In this document: one piece after another, positions 28,436-36,725 of the stretch | How positions within the stretch are numbered: position 1 is the stretch's first letter | Layout: the number at the start of each line of letters is the position of its first letter | Source: a virus | Virus record (IMG/VR): IMGVR_UViG_3300046524_000098 | Location: 1-48,331 of that record | Length of the DNA stretch: 48,331 nucleotides | Direction: 5' to 3' (one strand) | Position numbers and translations under genes: made by a program | Notes under the pieces: model-generated | The model's input: only the letters and a program-made list of their open reading frames with translations | What the model was told of the DNA's origin: nothing | The model's database searches: none

Positions 28436-31400
28436 TACCAGAGACCCAGGCGAACGCGCAGGACGTTGTTAGAGTCGTAGACCGTTACTGTAGAATCGTT
28501 GATAGTCAAATAGCCACTCCCGTAGTTAGCTCCGTTCAATGTGAGGACTCCGTTCTTATCGAGAGACCAGCGGGGCTGTCCGTTCGCGCCCACGGCGTTA
28601 GACTGGATAATCCCGCCAATTTTCGCGTTAGTAATCGACGCGTCCGCGATGAAAGCGGAGGACATAAAGACCTGTCCGCCCTGCACGATGAACGGGGAGG
28701 AGACTGCTGTCCCGTTCGGGTCCAGAATGGCGAACCGCGAGGCAGCTACAAGGACCTGAGATTCCACGGTCCCGCTACTGTTATCCACGCCTACGCCGAG
28801 ACCCGCTATGTACGTACGCCCGTTACTCGTTATTTGAGTTTTGATTGTGTACGAGGCCGCTACACGCCCGTTAAGGTCCGCGTATGCGTTAGCGTTAGTC
28901 TGCACGGAGGCGCTAAGAGTCGAATTAACCGAATCTAGGTTAGCCTGCACAGTCGTAATAGCCGAGGCGTTAGCGGAGTCGCCCGTAACCCGTGCCGTCT
29001 GCTCCGTGTTGATAGCAGCCGTTAGGTTACTGGCCGTAGTCGTAATCTGGGCCGAGACGGTATCCGTCTTCTGCGAGAGTGCGAGGTCCGCCTCCGCGCG
29101 TGCGGTAACTTCCGAGTACACGCCTGCGTAGGCCGTCTGCGACCCTGCCCAGCCGGAGCCGCCCGCCATCGGCGGAGTAACGTACTGCGCCTCCACGGTA
29201 GCGATACGCTGCGAGAGCGCACTATCCGCCGTAATCCGCTGCGTGGTCTCGTCGCTTACTGCCGTCTGAGTAGCGGTAAGGGTGGACTGGATACCGGGGA
29301 TAGCCTGAATAGGCGAGAGCACGTCCTGTCCTAGCTGGGTCTGGGTAATCTGGCCCGTGAGGTAGGTAAGGATAGCGTTAGCGTCCGCGCTGGATTGCCC
29401 GTGCGCCCCGGCCTGGGTAGTGGCTGGATAGAACGCCCCGACATTGCCGGTAGTGTCCACAAGCCGGACCCAGAAGTACAGATCATAGCCAGCAGCCAGC
29501 CCGAGCAGATTAGCGCTATTCGTGGGGTAGCTGTACCGGCCCTGCTGCGTAGCAGTGTCGAAGCCCGGAGTGTGGCTGTAGTAAATCTCCGTGTACGCCG
29601 TGTCTCCTGCGCCTGCCGGGAACGTCCACGCCACGTTAATAGCGAAGACCTTATCCGTACTAGCCGTGAGGCTCGTTACCACAGGAGGGGCACCCGTCTT
29701 ACCCATGAGGCCGGTAAGGGACGAGTAGGCGTACGGGGAGCTAATGTCTAGCCCGTTCGTAGCCCGCACCCGAGCCGTGTAGCTGCCCGTGTAGATATTG
29801 CTAACGTCCAGCGACAGCCCGCCCGTAGTGCCTGCCGTAATCCAGTCCCCGTTATCTTTACGCCACTGGACCGTGTAGGAGACTGCGTGCGCCGCAGCCG
29901 CCCAGGAGATTGTCATATTGGTTTTAGCGATGCCCTGCTCCGTAACCACGTACTGCGAGACGGCTACGTTAGTGGGCGGGGCCTGCACCGTAAGCGTGTT
30001 ACCCGTGATAGGCCGGAAGTCGATAGCCGCGCCGTTATCGATAGCCGCGTACTTCCCCGGCTCGTGCTGGGTAGCGGTAATCTCAAACGTAATCCCGTCC
30101 TTCTCCGCGACTGAGGCCACGCGGAATAGCTGGGACTTAAGCGTGGAGCTTTCCAGCATCCACACAGCACCCGCAGCCGGGAGCACGGAGAAGCCTACGG
30201 ACAGGGTAATAGCTGCCCCCGAGACTGCGCTAACGGTCCGGGTCTCCGCCTTCCCCGAGGGGAGGATTACCGTAAGGCTGTCGCCCGCTGCCGTCCCGTC
30301 CAGAGCTTTATCTAGCGTAATCTGGGAGGTGAGCGCTGCGGACTTGATACGCCCGCCCGTGCGCTTCCCAGCGCGCGAGGGGTCCGCTACGGCGATAATC
30401 TGCCCCGGCTGCGCGAGCGTCCCGTCCAGCCCCACAGAGAACGTAACCGTATTGGTCTCGTACCGCGAGGTAAGGAGCGCCCACTGGCCTACCCGCTGCG
30501 CTTGTGCGCGGCTCGTGCAGGCGAAGGCCGTAAGCTGGGCCTTATTGATGCCGTACCGGGCTACGCCGTCCGCGTCCTCCACGTACTCTACTGCCTGCGC
30601 GTAGCCGTTCTCTGGGTCATTCCACGTAACGACAGCACAGGTATAGCGCGTCTTCAGGCTGGAGCCTACGTACTTAAACTGCCCGCCGATGACGTTAGCA
30701 GCCGTGTACACGTACGCCGTATCTAGCGGCATATCGCAAGCGGCTTGTACTTCTCCCGCGCCCCAGTACGCCATACCCCGGAAGACACTTGCGATGTCTT
30801 GCAGGACCTTGTATGCGTCCGTCCGAGAAGCGATGTAGCAATTGCAGGAGAAGCGAGGCTCCAGTCCGCCCGCACCGTCCGACACCATAACATCGCAGTA
30901 CTGCGCTATCTGGTACAAGTCGTAACGGTCTATCATGCTCGCGTCTACCCACTTGCCGAGGCCGTAGCGGGAATTAAGCACGAGGTCATAAAACACCCAG
31001 GCCGGGTTATCAGTCCAGCCCGTAGTAAAACTGCCGTCCCACGTCCCGATGTAGGCGCGGGTAAGCGGGTTATAGTTGCTGGGGTACTTGATAAGTAGCC
31101 CCTTCATATCGTACGAACGCGTAGGGACGCTGGAGAACTCCGAGGCGTCAAGCTGCACGCCGCATACCGCACTCATGGGATAGCGTAGCTTCGCGTCGAT
31201 AAGCTCTGTGTAGCTAACTACGTTCGTAGTGTCCTGCGTGTACACGTCCGTAGTATCTGCCGTGAGGCGGATAACCTTAACCGTGTACTGGGACGAAGCT
31301 CCCGAGAGTTCGATACGATGCGAGCGCTGATAGACGGACGAGGCCTTCCCATTGAAGGACGTATCTACTACCGTAGCGTACTGCCCGCCGTCCTTGGATA

Positions 31401-31806
31401 GCTGAATCTGGTACGCGACCTGATAGCCGTTTACGTCTCCGCTATTGGAGTCCGTCTTCGAGAGCGCACTAACACTCAGTGTAACGCGCACGGCGGAGAG
31501 GGCGAGGTTAGTTACGGTATGAACCCACGGGGCGGAAGCCTTAAGCTCCACGCCTACCCCTACCTCATTAGCGGTACTGTCGAAGCCGCTAATCGGGTCC
31601 TGCGTAAGCGTGCCCGTCCGAAGGTCTAGCTGCTTAACGTTAAAGTTATTGGAGCCGTCCGAGTTCTGGACTACGGTCCCGTTAAAATATACCGAGCGGG
31701 CCGGGGTTTCTGAATTAGCGGGGCCAAAAATCGGACCCTCTGAAATGAGGTCCAGAATTTGAGCATACGCTGTACTACTAAGCGAATCATCGGCCTGTGT
31801 TGGCAT
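28435..31806 (-). CDS. gpJ-like central tail fibre (host specificity)
   Basis: 1123 residues. N-terminal SSTAYAQILDLISEGPIFGP is the classic lambda J opening, followed by GPI-type baseplate domains, fibronectin III-like repeats (about 615-800: APPTNVAVSQYVVTEQ), a helical coiled-coil region (about 830-1000: LSQRIATVEAQYVTPPMAGG) and a C-terminal beta domain (SRFAILDPNGTAVSSPFIVQ), where host range lies in J. Upstream order L-K-I-J matches lambda. It docks on the receptor and starts DNA ejection. Confidence 0.92.
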   Translation of the reverse strand: MPTQADDSLSSTAYAQILDLISEGPIFGPANSETPARSVYFNGTVVQNSDGSNNFNVKQLDLRTGTLTQDPISGFDSTANEVGVGVELKASAPWVHTVTNLALSAVRVTLSVSALSKTDSNSGDVNGYQVAYQIQLSKDGGQYATVVDTSFNGKASSVYQRSHRIELSGASSQYTVKVIRLTADTTDVYTQDTTNVVSYTELIDAKLRYPMSAVCGVQLDASEFSSVPTRSYDMKGLLIKYPSNYNPLTRAYIGTWDGSFTTGWTDNPAWVFYDLVLNSRYGLGKWVDASMIDRYDLYQIAQYCDVMVSDGAGGLEPRFSCNCYIASRTDAYKVLQDIASVFRGMAYWGAGEVQAACDMPLDTAYVYTAANVIGGQFKYVGSSLKTRYTCAVVTWNDPENGYAQAVEYVEDADGVARYGINKAQLTAFACTSRAQAQRVGQWALLTSRYETNTVTFSVGLDGTLAQPGQIIAVADPSRAGKRTGGRIKSAALTSQITLDKALDGTAAGDSLTVILPSGKAETRTVSAVSGAAITLSVGFSVLPAAGAVWMLESSTLKSQLFRVASVAEKDGITFEITATQHEPGKYAAIDNGAAIDFRPITGNTLTVQAPPTNVAVSQYVVTEQGIAKTNMTISWAAAAHAVSYTVQWRKDNGDWITAGTTGGLSLDVSNIYTGSYTARVRATNGLDISSPYAYSSLTGLMGKTGAPPVVTSLTASTDKVFAINVAWTFPAGAGDTAYTEIYYSHTPGFDTATQQGRYSYPTNSANLLGLAAGYDLYFWVRLVDTTGNVGAFYPATTQAGAHGQSSADANAILTYLTGQITQTQLGQDVLSPIQAIPGIQSTLTATQTAVSDETTQRITADSALSQRIATVEAQYVTPPMAGGSGWAGSQTAYAGVYSEVTARAEADLALSQKTDTVSAQITTTASNLTAAINTEQTARVTGDSANASAITTVQANLDSVNSTLSASVQTNANAYADLNGRVAASYTIKTQITSNGRTYIAGLGVGVDNSSGTVESQVLVAASRFAILDPNGTAVSSPFIVQGGQVFMSSAFIADASITNAKIGGIIQSNAVGANGQPRWSLDKNGVLTLNGANYGSGYLTINDSTVTVYDSNNVLRVRLGLW

Positions 31807-31821
31807 ATTGCTACCTTATTG

Positions 31822-32400
31822 TTAAGCGTCTACGGACTGAGTGCCCATGCTAATTACTGTGCTGCCCACCCGCATACGCCCGTACAGCAGCGGGACCGGC
31901 CCGCCCTGAGACGTTACGTTGTCTGCTCCATTGAAGTAGTAGGAGGTCTTCGTAGCCCCGCTCGTACCGTTATCGGCTGCTGCGTGGGCGGAGAGCATCT
32001 GCGAGATACCCCCGAACGCGAGGGACGCGCCCATAAGCATCATCTGGCCCGCGTACGGGTTCCCGAAGTACGCGGAGACTGCGCCAGCTACAAAGAGGAC
32101 GGCCCCCGCAATTGCCGCGAAGATACCGCCCTTACGGCCCCCGACAAGCGGCGCGATACGGATATCGTTATCCCCGCTGGGATGTGCTAGCTGGGTTTCA
32201 TCGATGTTCCGCTTACCTACGAAGACCGCATAGCTAACGCCCCGGTCCTTACTCGTCATAAGCTCCCGCTCGAAGCCGGGAACCATGCGGATTAGCGCGC
32301 GGACGGCATCCCGAGGGGAACCCACCACGAACCGATGTACCCGCCCGAAGGTAGCCCCGAGTTTGCCGTAAAGGCGGATTGTTCTAACTTGATCTGTCAA
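31822..32400 (-). CDS. gpI-like tail assembly protein
   Basis: 192 residues. MTDQVRTIRLYGKLGATFGR, the VGSPRDAVRALIRMVPGFER helix and a hydrophobic glycine-rich stretch (GIFAAIAGAVLFVAGAVSAY) are diagnostic of lambda gpI. TTG start at 32400, four bases after AAGGAGG, overlapping the stop of the NlpC gene. It works with L and K in building the tail tip and is not found in the finished tail. Confidence 0.88.
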   Translation of the reverse strand: MTDQVRTIRLYGKLGATFGRVHRFVVGSPRDAVRALIRMVPGFERELMTSKDRGVSYAVFVGKRNIDETQLAHPSGDNDIRIAPLVGGRKGGIFAAIAGAVLFVAGAVSAYFGNPYAGQMMLMGASLAFGGISQMLSAHAAADNGTSGATKTSYYFNGADNVTSQGGPVPLLYGRMRVGSTVISMGTQSVDA

Positions 32401-32795
32401 GGGGCCTCCTTATATCTGAGAATGTGCGTAACCCGGTCCCGGTATCGGGGCAGGCCCTCTCGCATAGAGAGCCGCTTGGGCAAGTGGTGTAGAAGCGTGT
32501 CCCCACCCAAGTACACCCCGGAGTGATTAGGGGCGTGGTTCCGGCTGGCTACTCGCATAAGGAGCATGTCCCCGACCTCTAGCGGAGCATCGAGGGCCAC
32601 GGGCACGAAGCCCGCCTCCGCGTAATAGGAGGTAAAGGCGTTCCCGTCCCCGTCCGCTGTCTCTGCGCCGCGCGGGAAGTCCCGGAGGACAATCCCCCGC
32701 GTCTGCCAGTACCAGCGCCTAACGAGGCCGTAGCAGTCGTCCGAACCGTAGCGGTACTCGCAGCCCACTAGCGGGGCCTCAAGCTCCGAACTCAT
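32397..32795 (-). CDS. NlpC/P60 peptidase (C-terminal half of gpK)
   Basis: About 132 residues. The papain-like catalytic Cys is in YGSDDCYGLVRRWYWQTRG and the His in NHSGVYLGGDTLLHHL. In lambda gpK this domain is fused behind a JAB domain; here it is a separate gene overlapping the JAB gene. It likely cuts peptidoglycan at the tip or processes tail proteins. Start chosen at MSSELEAPLVG (32795); an upstream frame to 32831 is possible. Confidence 0.82.
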   Translation of the reverse strand: MSSELEAPLVGCEYRYGSDDCYGLVRRWYWQTRGIVLRDFPRGAETADGDGNAFTSYYAEAGFVPVALDAPLEVGDMLLMRVASRNHAPNHSGVYLGGDTLLHHLPKRLSMREGLPRYRDRVTHILRYKEAP

Positions 32796-33096
32796 ACCAG
32801 CCCCGTACGCCGTCCGGCCCGAGGGCCACAATTACCCACGGCAGGCCGGTAGCCGCCTGGGCGGAGAAGTCCGCACCGCTGGGGAACGCTGCGCCGTCCG
32901 GGTGCGAGTGGGCCACGGCCTCAATCGTCCCCGAGTCCTCCGCTGCTGCCCAGTCTTCGGGCGAGATAGCGAAGGCTTCCGTGGGCGTGGAGGACACGTT
33001 AGCGCAGGGCCGGTAGCGACCGTCCACAATGAGGCCGCAGCACTCCTCCGGATAGCACTCGCGGGCGTGCCTCGCTACGGCCTGTCTCGGACTCAT
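32779..33096 (-). CDS. JAB/MPN metalloprotease (N-terminal half of gpK)
   Basis: 105 residues. Motifs PEECCGLIVDGRY (Glu) and VAHSHPDGAAFPSGAD (HxH...SxxD) form the JAMM zinc site. ATG at 33096 immediately after gpL. In lambda K the JAB domain is continuous with NlpC/P60; here a stop separates them and the second gene overlaps in another frame. Confidence 0.85.
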   Translation of the reverse strand: MSPRQAVARHARECYPEECCGLIVDGRYRPCANVSSTPTEAFAISPEDWAAAEDSGTIEAVAHSHPDGAAFPSGADFSAQAATGLPWVIVALGPDGVRGWYEFGA

Positions 33097-34757
33097 TAGA
33101 TAGTCCCCGAGATACCAGCAGACGGGAAGCCGCCGAAGGGCAGGGCATTAGTAGCCCCGTAGCGCACCTTGCAGCCGGTTAGCCGCTTGCTGCACCTGTC
33201 TTGCGACGGGTCCCCGACAGGGTTATTGTCCTTGTCATAGAACGTAACTCCCTGCCAGCCGCACTCCGTGCCCTTGTAATCCCACTGGCACAGCGTAGCG
33301 ACTACCTGCCGCGAGGGAAGCTGCCGTCCCGAGAAGTCCAGCACGGACGAGAGCGTAAATTCGACTTGGAGATTGTCCTCCGAGGTCTTCTGCTCCACGT
33401 ACCAGCGCTCCGGGGGCATCTCCTGTGTAGGGTCTGCTCCCGGCTGGCCGTCGAGGTACTGGGCTAGCGTCCGCCTGCGCGTTACCTTCGCGCCTACGAG
33501 GTCCCCGAGGAAGATGCAGAGGGCGGAGATACTGCCGTCCACGTTCGCTACGGTTACTGTGGGCGAGGGCTGGCTAGCATCCCCGGTCCGCTCGAAGCCC
33601 GCAGCCGTGATAGGCCACGCCGTGTACGAGTTACCCTGCCATACGATAGGGCCGGTTTGAAGCAGGGCATGGAAGCGGAGTACGTCCCCGCCCATCTCCG
33701 TGCAGTCCATCTCGTAAAGCTCAATGAGTGCGCCCGGTTCTAGCTGCTGGACGGCTGCGGTAATGCCCCCAGTGATTACGGGAGCAGGCGTAGCGGAGAA
33801 CCCCGAACCGGAGCCTACGTTCTTCTTCTGCGTCCCGGAGCCGCTGCCCGAGACGCCCACCTTACCGGACCCGCTGGCTGTGTTCTTTGCCTGCGTGCTG
33901 GCCCCGCTGCCCTGCGTAACGTTCCCTACTACCGCGTTACCGGACCCCGTGTTAGCCGCCTGCGTAGACGCCCCAGAGCCGGAGGCAGACACGCCCCCGG
34001 ACCCTGTGCCCGTGTCCTTCGTATCTGCCGAGGACCCCGCACCGGAGATGCCCACGGTCCCGGAGCCTGCCGCTAAATCATTCGTCTCTGTGGACGCACC
34101 CGAACCCGAGACGAGAACCCCGCCCGAGCCGGAGCCGGTATTAGCCGCTTGAGTGCTAGCCCCGGACCCTGTGGAGGATGCGGTAGCCCTAAGGTACTTC
34201 GCTGCGCCTAGCCATACGTTGCCCCCAGACTGGAGAGTCTTGACCGTACACGCGATATTGAGGGTTTGCCCCGCAGAGTTCGCAGCGTACGTAAGGGTAG
34301 TGCTGTAATACCCGGAGTTCCCGGCCCCGGTAGCCGTGGGCGTAAGCGTAAGGGCGGTAGCGCTGCCGTCCGACAGCGTAGCCACAAGCTGGGCCGCGCA
34401 GGAGTTCGCACCCCAGTAGACAGTTAGCGTGCGCTGCGTGGTATCCGCAGGGAAATTCTCCTGGAAGCCCTGCCCCACAGCCGCAGTAGTGGCATTAACG
34501 TAGATGCCTTCCGCTACAGCCGTGCCGCTCGCTTGGGGCGTGCCGCCCGTCCACGTATAGGCGAGACCGAAAGCAAAGGTACTCCACGAGACGCCCGAGC
34601 CGAGCAGCGTAGGCAGGCCGATAGTAGACCCGCCCCCGCTCAATCGGTTAGGCGTAGTCGCGGAGTGGAACTCTATCCAGTCTGTTTGTACGGGCGAACT
34701 GAGGTTAAATGTCTCTGTGCCCGCTAGTATGGTATTGGAGCCTGAGAGGACACCCAT
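33096..34757 (-). CDS. gpL-like tail tip protein fused to an N-terminal adhesin-like region
   Basis: 553 residues. Residues about 329-553 are gpL: EPGALIELYEMDCTEMGGD, then CQWDYKGTECGW and DRCSKRLTGCKVRYG, giving the four cysteines that hold an iron-sulfur cluster in lambda L. Lambda L is about 232 residues, so some 325 residues are extra. Residues 1-190 are a beta-rich domain (TLTVYWGANSCAAQLVATLS); 196-320 hold six imperfect 21-22-residue repeats (GSGASTQAANTGSGSGGV type). The fusion would place an adhesin-like arm on the tail tip. Confidence 0.85.
   Translation of the reverse strand: MGVLSGSNTILAGTETFNLSSPVQTDWIEFHSATTPNRLSGGGSTIGLPTLLGSGVSWSTFAFGLAYTWTGGTPQASGTAVAEGIYVNATTAAVGQGFQENFPADTTQRTLTVYWGANSCAAQLVATLSDGSATALTLTPTATGAGNSGYYSTTLTYAANSAGQTLNIACTVKTLQSGGNVWLGAAKYLRATASSTGSGASTQAANTGSGSGGVLVSGSGASTETNDLAAGSGTVGISGAGSSADTKDTGTGSGGVSASGSGASTQAANTGSGNAVVGNVTQGSGASTQAKNTASGSGKVGVSGSGSGTQKKNVGSGSGFSATPAPVITGGITAAVQQLEPGALIELYEMDCTEMGGDVLRFHALLQTGPIVWQGNSYTAWPITAAGFERTGDASQPSPTVTVANVDGSISALCIFLGDLVGAKVTRRRTLAQYLDGQPGADPTQEMPPERWYVEQKTSEDNLQVEFTLSSVLDFSGRQLPSRQVVATLCQWDYKGTECGWQGVTFYDKDNNPVGDPSQDRCSKRLTGCKVRYGATNALPFGGFPSAGISGTI
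33798..34172 (-). repeat. six coding repeats in the gpL fusion
   Basis: Six imperfect units of 63-66 bases encoding Gly/Ser/Ala/Thr-rich segments starting GSGAST or GAGSSA. Low-complexity linker or adhesive stalk. Recombination between units could change its length. Confidence 0.75.
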
Positions 34758-34774
34758 GTTACGCCCCCGTTAGA

Positions 34775-35188
34775 TTAGTTAGCGTTCGTGTACGTGTAGC
34801 CGGTAACGCTCACGGTTTGGCCGGTAGCGATGTTCGTATTGTTAATATTCAAGTCCGCACCCGAGATACCTACAGTCCCGTCGATATGGGCGACGCCGCC
34901 CGAGGTCCGCAGGCGATACCACGTAGCCACGGTCCCGGCCCCTGCACCCGCCGTCCCCGTACCATTGGAGATAGCGTTAAGCGTGAGGACGCCCGCAGCC
35001 GCAGCAGCCGCGAGAGTCGCGCTACACGGGAGGGTGGCTAGAAGGACCTGAGACGTAATGGCCGTGTCAGGCGTAGCAGGCTGGGTCCCGCTGTACAGAT
35101 CGAAGGCCGCGCTAGCGCCCAATTGCGAGGTGATAGCGTTCTGCTGCGCGTTCTTCAGCGCTGCGGAGTACTTAAGATTAGATGCCAT
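34775..35188 (-). CDS. tail accessory protein
   Basis: 137 residues (MASNLKYSAALKNAQQNAIT). A helical start and a beta-rich, glycine-rich rest (GTVGISGADLNINNTNIATG). GTVGIS recurs in the repeats of the following gpL fusion, so the two may share structure. Such proteins lie near fibre genes in several siphoviruses; the function is not known. Confidence 0.6.
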   Translation of the reverse strand: MASNLKYSAALKNAQQNAITSQLGASAAFDLYSGTQPATPDTAITSQVLLATLPCSATLAAAAAAGVLTLNAISNGTGTAGAGAGTVATWYRLRTSGGVAHIDGTVGISGADLNINNTNIATGQTVSVTGYTYTNAN

Positions 35189-35215
35189 GTGGAGTCCTAA
35201 ATTATGAGGGCGTGC

Positions 35216-36370
35216 TTATGCGAGCTTGGCCTCAAGGGCTGCGATTCTTTCGAGTGCGGCCTCGTGGTTAATAGAGAGTTCGCGGATAGCTTCGATAAGC
35301 GGGCCTACGAGGTTCCCGTATGCGACGCCCAAATAGTTATCCTCTCCGCCCATGCTGGAGACGGCTTCCGGGAACTGCGCCTGTACTTCCTGCGCGATAA
35401 CCCCTACCTTCCGCTCTCCGGGCGTGTCTTTCATCTCGTAGTAGACGCCCCGCATAGCCAGCACACGAGCGAGCGGGCTATCGATGGTTACGATGTTCTG
35501 CTTAAGCCTCTCGTCCGAGCCGTTAATCCACGTCCCGTTAAGAGCATTGCCGTTACCCACGTTATCGAACGAGAAGTAACGAGCGGCCCCGCCTGTGCGA
35601 AGGGTAATATTACCGCTGCCTCCGTCATAGATAAGCAGCACGCCCCCCGTACCTACGTTGTATTGGGATGCGTAAGCCGCCCCGGTAACTGTCAGGTTAG
35701 CCGTACAAGACAGCGCGCCGGTAACTGCGATACCGCCCGTAAAAGTGCCCCCGGCCTTGGGCATGTAGTTACCGATAACGAGATTACCGCTGTCCCAAGG
35801 TGTATTACCCGCGAACGTAGGGCGCACCGTGAAGGTAGCAGCCCCGGTAACGCCCAGCGTCCCGCCCACGGTAACGTTACCCGTGTAGGCCGCGCTGGGA
35901 CCGGAGTACGCACCGCCCACGGAGAGCGCGCCTACTACAGCCTCGTTATCCGTGATAGCGCGGCCCCGAAATAGACACGTCCAAGCGTGTACGCCGTCTG
36001 TATCTAGTAGGGCCGTCTCTCCCGGATTGAGCTTAGAGAGGGCTACTGTGTCTCCGGAGCCTGTGGTAATGGCAAGCGTAATAATCGTAGTGCCGAGATT
36101 ACGCAGGAGGAGCACGTTATCCGCAGCACACGTAGCAGCGGACGGGAGATTGATAATTCCCGCCGTGGCGAGGTTGATATTTACCCGCTTACCCACATGC
36201 GCGACCGTAAGGGCCTGCGCCGTGGTGATTGTGCTAGCGAAGGCGGTAAGCGCTGCCTGCGCCTGGAGGATAGCGGTATTGCTATTCGCCTTCGTAAAGC
36301 CTGTGCGTACGCTGTCGCCTTGGCTACCGTCCGAGGCCGCGCCAAAGGCTACGGTTTGTAATGCTGCCAT
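35216..36370 (-). CDS. tail fibre with S74 intramolecular chaperone
   Basis: 384 residues. N-terminal helical attachment (about 1-55), beta-prism-like glycine-rich repeats (SVGGAYSGPSAAYTGNVTVG), and a C-terminal S74 peptidase chaperone starting at GSDERLKQNIVTI (Ser-Asp catalytic pair), YYEMKDTPGERKVGVIAQEV and a final helix. The chaperone trimerises the fibre and then cuts itself off before the Ser. A fibre here, between minor tail protein M and L, is an unusual place; most are at the end of the tail operon. Confidence 0.88.
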   Translation of the reverse strand: MAALQTVAFGAASDGSQGDSVRTGFTKANSNTAILQAQAALTAFASTITTAQALTVAHVGKRVNINLATAGIINLPSAATCAADNVLLLRNLGTTIITLAITTGSGDTVALSKLNPGETALLDTDGVHAWTCLFRGRAITDNEAVVGALSVGGAYSGPSAAYTGNVTVGGTLGVTGAATFTVRPTFAGNTPWDSGNLVIGNYMPKAGGTFTGGIAVTGALSCTANLTVTGAAYASQYNVGTGGVLLIYDGGSGNITLRTGGAARYFSFDNVGNGNALNGTWINGSDERLKQNIVTIDSPLARVLAMRGVYYEMKDTPGERKVGVIAQEVQAQFPEAVSSMGGEDNYLGVAYGNLVGPLIEAIRELSINHEAALERIAALEAKLA

Positions 36371-36702
36371 TAAGAGAAGACCTCAGAGAAGGTTACGGTT
36401 AGCGTGTACGAGTCCCCGCCGTGCGGCTGGATCGTGTACGGCCCTGCCCGGAATAGGCTTTGTGTGCCCAGGGGAGGCGTCCAATAGAAAGACACGTAAC
36501 CCTGTGTTGCATCGAAGAAGGCCTTAATTGCCGCAATCTTTGCGGAGCTTCCGGAGAAGGTAAGGGGCCACGAGTCCACGGCGTTATTAATGCCATTCGC
36601 CACGGACTGGCTGTAGCCGTCCCCGAACTGGGCTGTACGCACGGAGTACGTAGTAGTCCCGACTACATCTAGGGAAGGCTGATATGGAAAAGTAGCTGGC
36701 AT
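36370..36702 (-). CDS. minor tail protein M-like
   Basis: 110 residues. YSVRTAQFGDGYSQSVANGI and the beta-sandwich segment WPLTFSGSSAKIAAIKAFFD fit the lambda M / distal tail family. Follows the tape measure gene, as in lambda. It closes the tail tube end to which the tip attaches. Confidence 0.85.
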   Translation of the reverse strand: MPATFPYQPSLDVVGTTTYSVRTAQFGDGYSQSVANGINNAVDSWPLTFSGSSAKIAAIKAFFDATQGYVSFYWTPPLGTQSLFRAGPYTIQPHGGDSYTLTVTFSEVFS

Positions 36703-36725
36703 ACAGCCTTACTCCTGTGTGTAGG

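Noticed and set aside
33798-34172. Regularly spaced repeats that might be a CRISPR array
   Set aside because: They are in frame inside the gpL fusion, diverged between copies, and encode a Gly/Ser/Thr-rich stalk; no cas gene is present.
35204-35974. 256-codon plus-strand frame
   Set aside because: Antisense to the S74 chaperone fibre, which is well supported; no initiation signal or domain.
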